From the NCBI GenBank assembly GCA_003164715.1, contig PLTZ01000068.1, forward strand, positions 1-64,000: a DNA stretch of 64,000 nt, written 5' to 3'. The position numbers and the translations under genes are program-made. The stretch comes from Opitutaceae bacterium (GTDB taxonomy: Bacteria > Verrucomicrobiota > Verrucomicrobiia > Opitutales > Opitutaceae). Positions 47,213-55,670 of this stretch are shown piece by piece (the first letter of the stretch is position 1; each line of letters opens with the position of its first letter). Below the pieces are notes generated by a model. The model was not told the DNA's origin, did no database searches, and was given only the letters and a program-made list of their open reading frames with translations.

Positions 47213-47506
47213 ATGAATAAATCGACACGTTTCATCGTCACCGCCGCGGCCATGGCCGGGCTCTACGCCGGTTCCCTCGCTGCGCGCGCGTATGCCGATG
47301 ACACAGCGGGCAGTGGCGACTCGTCCAAGGACGCTTCCAAGGACGCGGGCAAGCATGACTGCAAGGGCCAAAACTCCTGCAAGGGTACGGGCGGCTGCAA
47401 GTCGGGGGACAATGGCTGCAAGGGCCAGAATTCCTGCAAGGGCAAGGGTGGCTGTAGCACCAACGCGGCGCCCACCCCGACTCCGAGCAAATCCACGTTT
47501 GCCTGA
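47213..47506 (+). CDS. bufferin-type RiPP precursor, Cys-rich, exported
   Basis: 97 residues. Signal peptide cleaved after AYA (about 28), then an acidic/Ser-Lys spacer, then six cysteines at 50, 56, 62, 69, 75 and 81. These form two copies of CKGQNSCKGxGGC separated by KSGDNG, and a Pro/Thr-rich tail follows. Repeated CKGxxxCKG motifs behind a Sec signal, next to DUF692 and DUF2063 genes, are the mark of BufA-type precursors. Their cysteines are turned into thiooxazole-like rings and bind copper in the periplasm. Which cysteines are modified here is unknown. A terminator lies between this gene and the enzyme gene. Confidence 0.85.
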   Translation: MNKSTRFIVTAAAMAGLYAGSLAARAYADDTAGSGDSSKDASKDAGKHDCKGQNSCKGTGGCKSGDNGCKGQNSCKGKGGCSTNAAPTPTPSKSTFA

Positions 47507-47520
47507 GCGGTTTTTCGAGC

Positions 47521-47553
47521 AACGCGGCCGGCGTTTAGTCGGCCGCGTTTTTT
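47521..47553 (+). terminator. intrinsic terminator between precursor and enzyme genes
   Basis: Perfect 10-bp stem AACGCGGCCG / CGGCCGCGTT with a 9-base loop, followed directly by T's to 47553. The next gene's ATG is only 5 bases after the T run. It probably stops most transcripts after the precursor gene and lets a fraction through, giving much more precursor than enzyme. Confidence 0.85.
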
Positions 47554-47557
47554 CTTC

Positions 47558-48406
47558 ATGCCGGCCAATCGATTCAACGGGCACTGTGACTATGGGATAG
47601 GCATCGGGCTCAGGGTTCCCCATTACGCCCATATCCTCTCGAAGAAACCGGTCGTGGACTGGTTCGAGATCATCTCCGAGAACTTCATGGTTGAGGGCGG
47701 GCGGCCGCTGGAGCTGCTCGACAGGATCCTCGAGCAGTACCGGGTGGTTCAGCACGGGGTCTCCATGTACTTCGGGTCCGCGGACAAGCCGGACCGGACG
47801 CACATGAGGAGGCTCAAGGGCCTTGTGAAGCGGACGAAGACGCCCTGGCTCTCGGACCACCTCTGCTGGGGAAGCGTGGACGGAACGTACACGCACGACC
47901 TCCTGCCGATGCCCTACACCTTTGCGGCCGCGCGGCGCACGGCCGAGAAGATCCGCCAGGTGCGCGACTACCTTGAGGTCCCGATCTGCGTGGAGAACGT
48001 GAGCAGCTACGCCGAGTTCCATGCCTCCGAAATGACGGAGTGGGAGTTCCTGACCGAGGTCGTCGAGCTCGCCGACTGCGGAATTCTCCTGGACGTGAAC
48101 AACATCTACGTCTCGTCGAAGAACCACGGCTTCAACCCGTACGATTACGTGGACAACATCCCCCACGGCCGCGTGGGACAGATGCACATCGCCGGGCACA
48201 CCAAGTTTGAGAAGTACATCCTCGACACGCACGACCACCCGGTGCTCGACCCGGTCTGGAAGCTCTACGCGCACGCGACCGAGCTGTGCGGGATCTCGGC
48301 CACGCTGCTTGAGTGGGACGACAAGATCCCGTCGTTTGACGAGGTCCACAACGAGGCGCTCAAGGCCAACGAGTTCATCGACGGGGCGAAAAGGGCGGCG
48401 GTGTGA
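47558..48406 (+). CDS. bufB: MNIO-family (DUF692) RiPP-modifying oxidase
   Basis: 282-residue multinuclear non-heme iron enzyme of the DUF692 TIM-barrel family. Metal-binding positions are readable: Glu in FEIISENF, His in VVQHGVSM, His in LSDHLCW, Glu-Asn in CVENVSSY, Asp-Asn in LLDVNNIYV, His in MHIAGH, Asp-His in DTHDHPV and Glu in LLEWDD. In bufferin clusters this enzyme modifies precursor cysteines with iron and oxygen. It overlaps the DUF2063 gene (GTGA). The ATG at 47558 sits just after a terminator T-run with no Shine-Dalgarno sequence visible, so translation may be weak or start slightly downstream. Confidence 0.9.
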   Translation: MPANRFNGHCDYGIGIGLRVPHYAHILSKKPVVDWFEIISENFMVEGGRPLELLDRILEQYRVVQHGVSMYFGSADKPDRTHMRRLKGLVKRTKTPWLSDHLCWGSVDGTYTHDLLPMPYTFAAARRTAEKIRQVRDYLEVPICVENVSSYAEFHASEMTEWEFLTEVVELADCGILLDVNNIYVSSKNHGFNPYDYVDNIPHGRVGQMHIAGHTKFEKYILDTHDHPVLDPVWKLYAHATELCGISATLLEWDDKIPSFDEVHNEALKANEFIDGAKRAAV

Positions 48407-49338
48407 AACGGCCCCCTAAGCACGCCCCAGTCCGCATCGGGTCCACGGACGACCTGCGGCTCTTCCAGCGGATGATGGCGACGGCCATCACCAGGCCGCT
48501 CAGCGCGGACGACGGCCTCCAGTCCCGGTGGATCGACGGCCGCCCCATGGAGAAGGTCGCCGCCGAGTTCATCAAGCCGAACGACCGGCTCACCTCGTTC
48601 GAGAGGCTCGAGCTCTACAACCGGATGTATTGGTTCCGGCTCTTCGACGCGATCTGCGACGACTGCCCGGGCCTGCAGGCCGCGCTCGGCGAGCGCGCGT
48701 TCGGGCGTCTCGCGCAGGCCTACCTGGCGCGGTATCCGTCGCAATCCTTCACCCTGCGTGATCTCAGCTCGAGGCTCGTGCGGTTCATCAGGGAGAGGCC
48801 GAGCCTGACCGCCCCGCGGACGGCGCTCGCGCTCGAGATCGCCCGGTTTGAGTGGGCGCAGACGGTGGCGTTTGACGGGGAGTTCAGGCCGGTCGTCTCC
48901 GCGGCGGCGCTCGCCCGGACCCCGCCCGGGCGGCTCAGGCTGGGGCTCCAGCCCTACGTGACCCTCCTTGACCTGCGCCATCCGATCGACAGCTATGTCA
49001 TTTCCGTGAAGCGCCGCGACGCGATGCGCTCGGAGGCGAGCAACACGCCCGACTCGACGGTCACGGCCCGGGAGCGGATCCGCAGGGTGCCCCTTCCGCG
49101 GCCCTCGCGAACGTTCGTCGCGGTCCACCGGCACGACAACCGCCTCTTTTACAAGCGGCTCGATCCGGCCGCGTTCCGGATCCTCGAGGCGCTGTCCAAG
49201 GGCAGCACGCTGACGAGGGCCATCGCTGCGGCAGGCCCGGGAGCCACGCCGGCGCGGGTCCGGAACTGGTTCAAGTCGTGGATGGCGCTCGGCTGGTTCT
49301 GCGCCCGCGGGAATAAGAGGGGCCGGCGGCCATCGTGA
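48403..49338 (+). CDS. bufC: DUF2063 (BufC/HvfC-type) partner protein
   Basis: 311 residues. The N-terminal DUF2063 domain starts at DDLRLFQRMMATAITRPL and has the ERLELYNRMYWFRLFDAICDDCPGLQAALG block, which is typical. In MNIO clusters this partner delivers or recognises the precursor. A less conserved C-terminal part from about residue 215 includes YKRLDPAAFRILEALSKG and a final basic tail. It is longer than many relatives. GTG start overlaps bufB's stop. Confidence 0.88.
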   Translation: MKRPPKHAPVRIGSTDDLRLFQRMMATAITRPLSADDGLQSRWIDGRPMEKVAAEFIKPNDRLTSFERLELYNRMYWFRLFDAICDDCPGLQAALGERAFGRLAQAYLARYPSQSFTLRDLSSRLVRFIRERPSLTAPRTALALEIARFEWAQTVAFDGEFRPVVSAAALARTPPGRLRLGLQPYVTLLDLRHPIDSYVISVKRRDAMRSEASNTPDSTVTARERIRRVPLPRPSRTFVAVHRHDNRLFYKRLDPAAFRILEALSKGSTLTRAIAAAGPGATPARVRNWFKSWMALGWFCARGNKRGRRPS

Positions 49339-49382
49339 AGACATGAACCCACAGCCGTTCCGGCCTTAGTCCCCAAACACCG

Positions 49383-49841
49383 ATGTCTATCCTGTCCAAG
49401 CTCAACGCCCTGCTCGCAACGGTGGGCGGATTCCTCCAGAGCCCGTTCCTGCTCGTGGTCCGCCTTTACTGGGGGTGGCAGTTCTTCCTCACGGGCAGGG
49501 GCAAGCTCCTGCACCTCGACAGGACGGTCAACTTCTTCGCGAGCCTCAACATCCCGGCCCCCAAGCTGAACGCGGTCCTCGCCTCCTGCACCGAGTGCAC
49601 CGGCGGCATTCTGCTCCTTCTGGGGCTGTTCTCGCGCTTCGTCTCGCCGGCGCTCATCGCGGTGATGTGCGTGGCCTACGCGACGGCGGACAGCGAGGCG
49701 CTGCACTCCATCTTCTCCAACCCGGACAAGTTCCTGGGGGCCGACCCGTTCCTGTTCCTCTTCGCGGCCCTAATCGTGTTCGTCTTCGGGCCCGGCAAGA
49801 TCTCACTCGACGCGCTGATCCTAAGGGGGAAGAAGGAATGA
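49383..49841 (+). CDS. DoxX-family membrane protein
   Basis: 152 residues with four membrane helices (RLYWGWQFFLTGRGKLLHLDR opens the DoxX motif; ASCTECTGGILLLLGLFSR and KISLDALIL follow). DoxX genes accompany many bufferin/MNIO clusters; their role there is unknown, perhaps redox or thiol handling at the membrane. It follows the DUF2063 gene after 44 bases on the same strand. Confidence 0.88.
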   Translation: MSILSKLNALLATVGGFLQSPFLLVVRLYWGWQFFLTGRGKLLHLDRTVNFFASLNIPAPKLNAVLASCTECTGGILLLLGLFSRFVSPALIAVMCVAYATADSEALHSIFSNPDKFLGADPFLFLFAALIVFVFGPGKISLDALILRGKKE

Positions 49842-49863
49842 TCCCGGAGCGCCCGGGAGGCGG

Positions 49864-50676
49864 TCACTTTGCCGGGCTGAAGAGATCCTCGTAGGCGTAA
49901 ACCACCGCGCCGAGGATCAGCGGGATCGCGACGAAGACCCCGACGCCGAGGGCGACGCCCCCGAGAATGAGGAACGGAATGGCGAGAAGGATCAGGCCGA
50001 AGACCCGCCACCACTGGCGGGTGGCCACCTTGCGGCTCGTCTCCATCGACTCCCAGAAACCGAGCTTCTTGTCTACGGCGAGGATCACGGCGAAGGAGTA
50101 GGCGATCACAAGGTACACGCCCGGGAGTATGAGGCAGAACATCCCGACCGTGACGAAGACCGAGATGAGCAGGCCCGCCACCATGAGCGTGAGGAACGCC
50201 CTCGTGAAGCCCGCGAACATGTCGGCGAACACGGCCGGCTGGCCGCGAGCCCTGAGGAGAACGAAATAGTAGGCACCGGCCCCGACGACGGCCCCGAAGA
50301 GTGGCGTGACCACTAATATGCCCGCAAAATGCCCGCAGCCCAGAACGGCATAGATGACCGACGTGAGGACGCCGACTCCCACGAACGCCCAGAAGTTGGC
50401 CTTTAGCAGGTTCCAGCTGCGCTCGTAGCAGCCGAAGACGTCCAGCAGGGCGGCCGCAGGAGCCGCGGCGGGCGCGGCTGCGGCCACCGAAATCTCGGCG
50501 GCCGGCGCGGTGGCCCCCGACAGCTCCGGAAAGTCGGCTACGGTCCTCCAGGCGTCGGAGCCCGCGGCCTTGATCCGGGTCTGCAGGTTTGCCCGGCCGC
50601 CCGCGATCCAGGAGCGGACCTGTTCAGCCGTGACCGGTCCGTATTCCCGCCCGTCTCCTCCGATGATCGTGTACAT
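49864..50676 (-). CDS. GYF_2-domain multi-pass membrane protein
   Basis: 270 residues. Residues 1-55 form a GYF_2 domain (YTIIGGDGREYGPVTAEQVRSWIAGGRAN). An Ala/Pro-rich linker follows, then five or so membrane helices (about 90-265, with VYLVIAYSFAVILAVDKKLGFWESMETSRK). The combination is common in Verrucomicrobiota and Planctomycetota with unknown function. Convergent with the DoxX gene. Confidence 0.75.
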   Translation of the reverse strand: MYTIIGGDGREYGPVTAEQVRSWIAGGRANLQTRIKAAGSDAWRTVADFPELSGATAPAAEISVAAAAPAAAPAAALLDVFGCYERSWNLLKANFWAFVGVGVLTSVIYAVLGCGHFAGILVVTPLFGAVVGAGAYYFVLLRARGQPAVFADMFAGFTRAFLTLMVAGLLISVFVTVGMFCLILPGVYLVIAYSFAVILAVDKKLGFWESMETSRKVATRQWWRVFGLILLAIPFLILGGVALGVGVFVAIPLILGAVVYAYEDLFSPAK

Positions 50677-50732
50677 GTACCGAATTCACCACCGGCGGCC
50701 GGGCGCGTCAACAGCTCGCTCCCGGTGCCCCG

Positions 50733-52049
50733 TCACGGGCGCGGGGCGACGCCCGCGGCGCGGGCGACGGCCTGGCGCGCCAGCACGCAATCGTAGCGCG
50801 CCTGCAGGCGGCTCAGCTCGGCCGCCCGGAGGGAACTCTGCGCGTCCAGGAGCTCGAAGTTCGTGATGACGCCGTTTGCGTAGCGGCTCTGGGCGAGCGC
50901 CAGGGCCTCCCTCGCCTGGTCGACCAGCGTGTCGGCGCTCGAAAGCCTCGACTTGGCCGCGTTGAGGTCCGAATAGGCGTCGGCCACCTCCGTCGTGATG
51001 GCCTCGTCCAGCTCGCGCTCGCGCGCCTGCGCCGAGCGGACCCCGGCTCCGGCCTCCATGCGCTCGCCCATGACCCTTTTGCCCGTGAAGATGGGCACCT
51101 CGAGGGAAACCCCCGCGTTCAGGTAGCCTCTGTTGTCGTAGAGGTTGGGCACGACCCCGTTCTCGACGCCGCCCGCCACCTGCGCGGCGAGGGTCGGCCG
51201 GTTTCCGCGGTCGGCGGCGTCCAGCCGCAGCCGCGCGGTCTGCTCGTTGTCGCGGGCCACCTTCATTTCGGGGCGGTTGAGGAGCCCGTCGGAAATGGCC
51301 GCGGATTCCGGGATCGCGGGGTCCTCTGCGTCGAAGTCGCCGGCGATCTCAAGCGGCTTGCCGAGGTCCCAGCCGAGGAGCTGCCTGAGCCCGTTCTCCT
51401 GCTTCTCAAGCGAGGCGGCGGTGTCCGTGAGATGGTTGCGCGCGTTGGAGAGGCGGACCTGGGTGGTCAGGACGTCGAACTTGGTCGCGCTTCCGGCGCC
51501 AAACTTCCTCTGGGCGATGCGAAGGGCCTCCTCTAGGGCGGCGATCTCCTCGCGGGCGACGGCCACGGAGCTGCGCAGCAGCAGCACGCCGTAGAACGAC
51601 TGGATCGCCTGGTACCCGAGCTGGTGGCGGACCTGCTCGAGCGCGTCCTGGGCCGCGATCTGGCCCGAGCGGGCCATCTCGACCAGCTTGTCGGTGCGCC
51701 CGAAGTCCGTGAGCAGCTGCCGCGCCGAGATGTTCACCGCATAGGAGTCCTGGACGTTCTCGTAGATGGCTCCGGCCGGCAGGCCCGGGATGGAGAAGGC
51801 GACATACGGGCGCAGCGAGGTGTAGGCGTAGGCGCCCTCCCCGGTCACCTGCGGCAGGCGGCTTGCATTTGCCTGCACGGTGCGCGCGCGCGCGGCGTCC
51901 ACGGCGGCCTGCGCCGCGTCGATCGACGGGTAGTGCGCGATCACGGCCTCGATGGTTTGCGAGAGCGTTAGCGGGCCGGCCGGGGACTGCGCCCGGGCGG
52001 AAGGTCCCATCGCGGCGAGGGCCAGGACTAGGGCTGCGGTGTGTTTCAT
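50733..52049 (-). CDS. TolC-family outer membrane efflux protein
   Basis: 438 residues from ATG 52049, with a signal peptide (KHTAALVLALAAMGPSARA). Two OEP repeats: LSQTIEAVIAHYPSIDAAQAAVDAAR opens the first and LLNRPEMKVARDNEQTARLRLDAADRGNRPTLAAQ the second. Each is a helical hairpin that builds the periplasmic tunnel. It is the last gene of the efflux operon, 25 bases after the MFS gene. Confidence 0.92.
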   Translation of the reverse strand: MKHTAALVLALAAMGPSARAQSPAGPLTLSQTIEAVIAHYPSIDAAQAAVDAARARTVQANASRLPQVTGEGAYAYTSLRPYVAFSIPGLPAGAIYENVQDSYAVNISARQLLTDFGRTDKLVEMARSGQIAAQDALEQVRHQLGYQAIQSFYGVLLLRSSVAVAREEIAALEEALRIAQRKFGAGSATKFDVLTTQVRLSNARNHLTDTAASLEKQENGLRQLLGWDLGKPLEIAGDFDAEDPAIPESAAISDGLLNRPEMKVARDNEQTARLRLDAADRGNRPTLAAQVAGGVENGVVPNLYDNRGYLNAGVSLEVPIFTGKRVMGERMEAGAGVRSAQARERELDEAITTEVADAYSDLNAAKSRLSSADTLVDQAREALALAQSRYANGVITNFELLDAQSSLRAAELSRLQARYDCVLARQAVARAAGVAPRP

Positions 52050-52074
52050 GGCGGGTCTTGTAACGGGTCCGGGG

Positions 52075-53637
52075 TCAATGCGCCTTGGCGGCTGCGGCCG
52101 CCGCATCCGCGGGGAGCCCGCGCGGGCGGCCGGCGAGGAGTATGACGGGGATGCACACAATGGAAAGGATTCCCACAAAACGGTAGGCGTCGAGATAACT
52201 GAGGAGGTTCGACTGCATCTGAACGATCGCGTCCAGGAGCCCGAGCGCGCGGTGCGACGCCTCCCAAGGCGTCGCACCCCTGGAGGCCATGAGGTGGGTG
52301 AGCTGGCTCAGCCGTCCGTCCGTGGCCGGATCGCCGATGGAGAGCCTTGAGACGAGGTCCAGGCGGTGCGCGGCCGTCCGGTGGTCCAGGAACGTGTTGA
52401 TGAACGCGATGCCGAACGAGCCGCCCATCTGCCGCATCATGTTGTTGAGCGCGACACCCTGGGGGATGTCCTTCGGCTTGAGGCCCGAGACGGCGAGCTG
52501 GGTGAGCGGGATCGTGATGAGGCTCAACCCGATCGCGCGCAGGATGATCGGCCAGAAGAAGTCGCCCGACTCCGCGTTGAGGTCGAGGCGCGAGAGCTGC
52601 AGGGCGAACACGGCAACGATGGCGAATCCGGCGACCACCATGAACTGCGGCGGAAAGCCCTTCATGAGGAGCCTACCCATCACGGGCAGGAAGAAGACGG
52701 CGACTGCGGCGCCTGGCAGGAAGAGCATGCCCGTCTTCATCGCCGTGTAGCCGAGCAGCCGTTGGGTAAACACCGGCACGATGAAGACCGTGGCGAAGAG
52801 GGCGAAGCCGAGGATGAAGGTGAGGCTCGCCGCTATTGCCAGCTTCCGGCTCCTCAGGACGTGCAAGTCCACGACGGGGTGCTCGGCAACGAGCTCCCTC
52901 ACGATGAAGGAGACAAGCGAGACGGCAGCCACGATGGACAGGACCACGATGTACCCCTTCGAGAACCAGTCCTCGGATTCGCCGCGCTCGAGAACCGTCT
53001 GCAGCGAGCCGAGGCCCACGACAAGCAGTCCGATCCCGGGCCAGTCGATCGTCTCGGCGTTTCGCGCGTGGGAGGGTTCCTTGACGTAGACCCATGAAAG
53101 GAACGCGGCCATGAGCCCGATGGGGAGGTTGATGTAGAAGATCCAGGGCCAGGAGTAGCTGTCGATGATCCAGCCGCCCAGCGTCGGTCCTATCGTGGGG
53201 CCCACAAAGAGGCCGATCGAGAAGAGCGAGGCGGCGAAGCCCCGCTGGCCCACCGTGAACGTCTCGAAGAGGATCGCCTGCGAGGTCGACAGCAGCGCGC
53301 CGCCGCCGATCCCCTGGAGGAACCTAAAGGCGACCAGCTCCCAGATGTTGTGGGCGTTCCCGCAGGCAACCGACGCCGCGGTGAACAGGAGGATCGAGCC
53401 GATGTAGTAGTTGCGGCGCCCGAACCGCGCCGCCAGGAAGCTTGTCATCGGGATGATGATGACGTTTGCGATCGCGTAGGATGTCACGACCCACGCGACG
53501 TCCTCGAGCGTGGCCCCGAGGTTCCCGCTCATGTCGTTGAGCGCCACGTTCACGATCGACGTGTCGATCAGCTCAATGATCGCGGCTGCGATCACCGTGA
53601 TCGTGATGACCAGCTTCCGCAGCCCGTGTTCAGCCAT
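52075..53637 (-). CDS. DHA2-family drug efflux permease (EmrB-like)
   Basis: 520 residues with 14 membrane helices. Typical DHA2 segments: TSIVNVALNDMSGNLGATLEDVAWVVTSYAIANVI, the R-x-x-G-type loop FGRRNYY, and GPTIGPTLGGWIIDSYSWPWIFYINLPIG (motif C). Proton-driven exporter of hydrophobic toxic compounds. Forms a tripartite pump with the HlyD-like and TolC-like products on either side. Confidence 0.95.
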   Translation of the reverse strand: MAEHGLRKLVITITVIAAAIIELIDTSIVNVALNDMSGNLGATLEDVAWVVTSYAIANVIIIPMTSFLAARFGRRNYYIGSILLFTAASVACGNAHNIWELVAFRFLQGIGGGALLSTSQAILFETFTVGQRGFAASLFSIGLFVGPTIGPTLGGWIIDSYSWPWIFYINLPIGLMAAFLSWVYVKEPSHARNAETIDWPGIGLLVVGLGSLQTVLERGESEDWFSKGYIVVLSIVAAVSLVSFIVRELVAEHPVVDLHVLRSRKLAIAASLTFILGFALFATVFIVPVFTQRLLGYTAMKTGMLFLPGAAVAVFFLPVMGRLLMKGFPPQFMVVAGFAIVAVFALQLSRLDLNAESGDFFWPIILRAIGLSLITIPLTQLAVSGLKPKDIPQGVALNNMMRQMGGSFGIAFINTFLDHRTAAHRLDLVSRLSIGDPATDGRLSQLTHLMASRGATPWEASHRALGLLDAIVQMQSNLLSYLDAYRFVGILSIVCIPVILLAGRPRGLPADAAAAAAKAH

Positions 53638-53650
53638 GGCGGTTGCCGGC

Positions 53651-54742
53651 CTATTGGCTGAGGGAGACGGTGGCGTCGACGCTCATCCCGGGGCGCAGCG
53701 GATGGTCGGCGTCGGGCGCCTGCGCGAGCACGATCTTGACCGGCACCCGCTGGGTCACCTTGACGAAGTTGCCGGTTGAGTTGTCGGGGGGCAGGAGCGC
53801 GAACCGCGCGCCTGTGGCCCCGGATATCGACTCGACCTTGCCCTGGAACAGGACGCCGGGATAGCTGTCGGCCTCGAATTCGACGGCCTGGCCGGGCAAC
53901 ATGTGCGTGAGCTGGGTCTCCTTGAAGTTGGCGACGACCCACACGTCGGCGTCGGACGCGACCGACAGCAGGGTCTGGCCGGCCTGGATGAACTGCCCGA
54001 GCTCGACGTTCTTGCGGGACACAAGCCCGGCGATCGGGGCCGTGACCGACGCGTAGGAGCGCTGGAGCTTGGAATAGTCCAGATCGGAGGCCTTCTCTGC
54101 GGCCTGGGTCTGTGCGGCCGCCGCGCGCGCGGCCGCGACGGCGATCTGGAGGTCCGCCGTCCGCGCCTCGCTGCGCACGGCGTCCAGCTCGGCTGCGGCC
54201 GTGTCGGCTGCGGCCTTGGTGTCGGTGAACTGGCTGTCGGTGATGGCCCCCGTCCCGAGCAGCTTCGTGTCGCGCTCGAGGTCACTTGCCGCCTTTCGCT
54301 GGCGCACGAGAGCGGTTTCCACGTTCGCGGCCGCCGTGGCCGCCGCCGCCCGGGCCCCGGACTGCGAGGCCTCCGCGGTCCGCTGCTCGGCCAGGGCGTT
54401 CTGTAGCGCGGCCTCGGACTGGGCCACCCTCAGGTCGAGCTCCCTCGGATCGATCTCGATCAGCGCCTGGCCCGCGTCGACGTGCTGATTGTCGGTCACC
54501 AGCACGCGCGCGACGTATCCGGACACCCGCGGCAGGACGGGGCTGATATGCCCCTCAACCTGGGCGTCGTCCGTCTCCTGATGCGCCAGATAGTACCGCC
54601 AGTGGCGGACGCCAACGGCGATTCCCGCGACAAGGACAAGGGCGGCCAACGTCACGACGACAAACCGGGTGGGGGCCAGCCGCATCGTGGTCTTTGTCGT
54701 TCCCACAGGTGGGTGGGATGTTTCTGAAAGGGCTTTGGTCAT
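53651..54742 (-). CDS. HlyD/EmrA-family membrane fusion protein
   Basis: 363 residues from ATG 54742. One N-terminal membrane helix (RFVVVTLAALVLVAGIAVGV), then the biotinyl-lipoyl half ETDDAQVEGHISPVLPRVSGYVARVLV, a long Ala/Gln-rich coiled coil (about 95-215), and the second half APIAGLVSRKNVELGQFIQAGQ. The end is a beta-barrel (FVKVTQRVPVKIVL). Links EmrB-like and TolC-like proteins. First gene of the operon; palindromic operator candidates lie just ahead. Confidence 0.94.
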   Translation of the reverse strand: MTKALSETSHPPVGTTKTTMRLAPTRFVVVTLAALVLVAGIAVGVRHWRYYLAHQETDDAQVEGHISPVLPRVSGYVARVLVTDNQHVDAGQALIEIDPRELDLRVAQSEAALQNALAEQRTAEASQSGARAAAATAAANVETALVRQRKAASDLERDTKLLGTGAITDSQFTDTKAAADTAAAELDAVRSEARTADLQIAVAAARAAAAQTQAAEKASDLDYSKLQRSYASVTAPIAGLVSRKNVELGQFIQAGQTLLSVASDADVWVVANFKETQLTHMLPGQAVEFEADSYPGVLFQGKVESISGATGARFALLPPDNSTGNFVKVTQRVPVKIVLAQAPDADHPLRPGMSVDATVSLSQ

Positions 54743-54755
54743 GGCACGAAATTTG

Positions 54756-54819
54756 ATTAGGGCCCTAATTACATGAAATTGCAAGCGTCATGGCCACTAA
54801 TATGCCCAATTAGGACGAC
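54756..54819 (-). promoter_or_regulatory. palindromic operator candidates ahead of the efflux operon
   Basis: A perfect 14-bp palindrome ATTAGGGCCCTAAT (54756-54769) lies 13 bases before the start codon of the HlyD-like gene. A second inverted repeat CTAAT-7-ATTAG lies about 30 bases further out (roughly 54797-54813). Both contain the ATTAG/CTAAT half-site, which suggests one regulator, most likely of the MarR or TetR type. No regulator gene is adjacent. Confidence 0.5.
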
Positions 54820-54842
54820 CGATGGTCTCGGCACTGCCCCGC

Positions 54843-55541
54843 CTAATGGATATCCAAGCAATTGATTGCCAACTCAATCCATCTTCCTGTGGCAAGACTC
54901 CCGAGCTCGAGACTGCCAAACCCGATGCGATGAAGGTCCACGACCGAGCAACCCTGGCACGCGAACATGCGTTTGATCTGGTGGTAGCGGCCCTCAGTCA
55001 CGGTGACTTCCGCCTCCCGGCTCCCGATCCTTTTGAGGATCGCCGGTGCACACGGTGTTTCCTCGTCGGGCAGGCGGAGCTGGCCGCCCGAGAAGATCTC
55101 CTCGATCCCCGCGGGAATATCGCGGTCGATCCGGACACGGTAGACCTTGGGCACCTTGTGTTTGGGTGATGTGAGGCGGTGGACCAGCGGACTGCAGTCG
55201 GTCAGGAGCAGTAGGCCCGTAGTGTCTTTGTCGAGACGCCCGACGCTGGTCACCGGCGGGTTGCGCCGCCGCCATCGCTCGGGCAGGAGCCCGTACACGC
55301 TCGCGCCGTCCGCCGGGTCGTGCGAGCACACCCGGCCAGCCGGCTTGTTGAGCATCAGAAGAAGCTCGCCCGGATGGTCCGGTGGCTCGCCGTCGATCCT
55401 CAAGTCCCCAGGCTCGGCCTTTGCGCCGGGGTCCCACACGGCCACCCCGCCCATCGTGACGCGCCCAGCCTCTATCCACCCGCGGACGTCCCTGCGGGAA
55501 CCGTAGCCGAGACTGGCGAGAATCTGGTCGATGCGGCGCAC
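54843..55541 (-). CDS. pseudouridine synthase, RsuA/RluB family
   Basis: 232 residues. N-terminal S4 RNA-binding domain (RRIDQILASLGYGSRRDVRGWIEAGRVTMGG), then the synthase domain with the catalytic aspartate in GRLDKDTTGLLLLTD and the LNKPAG and HQIKRMF motifs. Converts uridine to pseudouridine in rRNA; whether 16S (RsuA) or 23S (RluB/RluE) cannot be told. Divergent from the repeat-domain protein that follows. Confidence 0.9.
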   Translation of the reverse strand: MRRIDQILASLGYGSRRDVRGWIEAGRVTMGGVAVWDPGAKAEPGDLRIDGEPPDHPGELLLMLNKPAGRVCSHDPADGASVYGLLPERWRRRNPPVTSVGRLDKDTTGLLLLTDCSPLVHRLTSPKHKVPKVYRVRIDRDIPAGIEEIFSGGQLRLPDEETPCAPAILKRIGSREAEVTVTEGRYHQIKRMFACQGCSVVDLHRIGFGSLELGSLATGRWIELAINCLDIH

Positions 55542-55670
55542 GTGCAGGCCGGATTGGGGCAGTTTAGCCGCCGCATATCAACCCGCGGGTGCAGGCCAAT
55601 TGCCGGATTTCACAAGAATAGGCTCGGCAACAAGACCGTCATTTGGGATGTCTAAACCTCGCAACAAATT

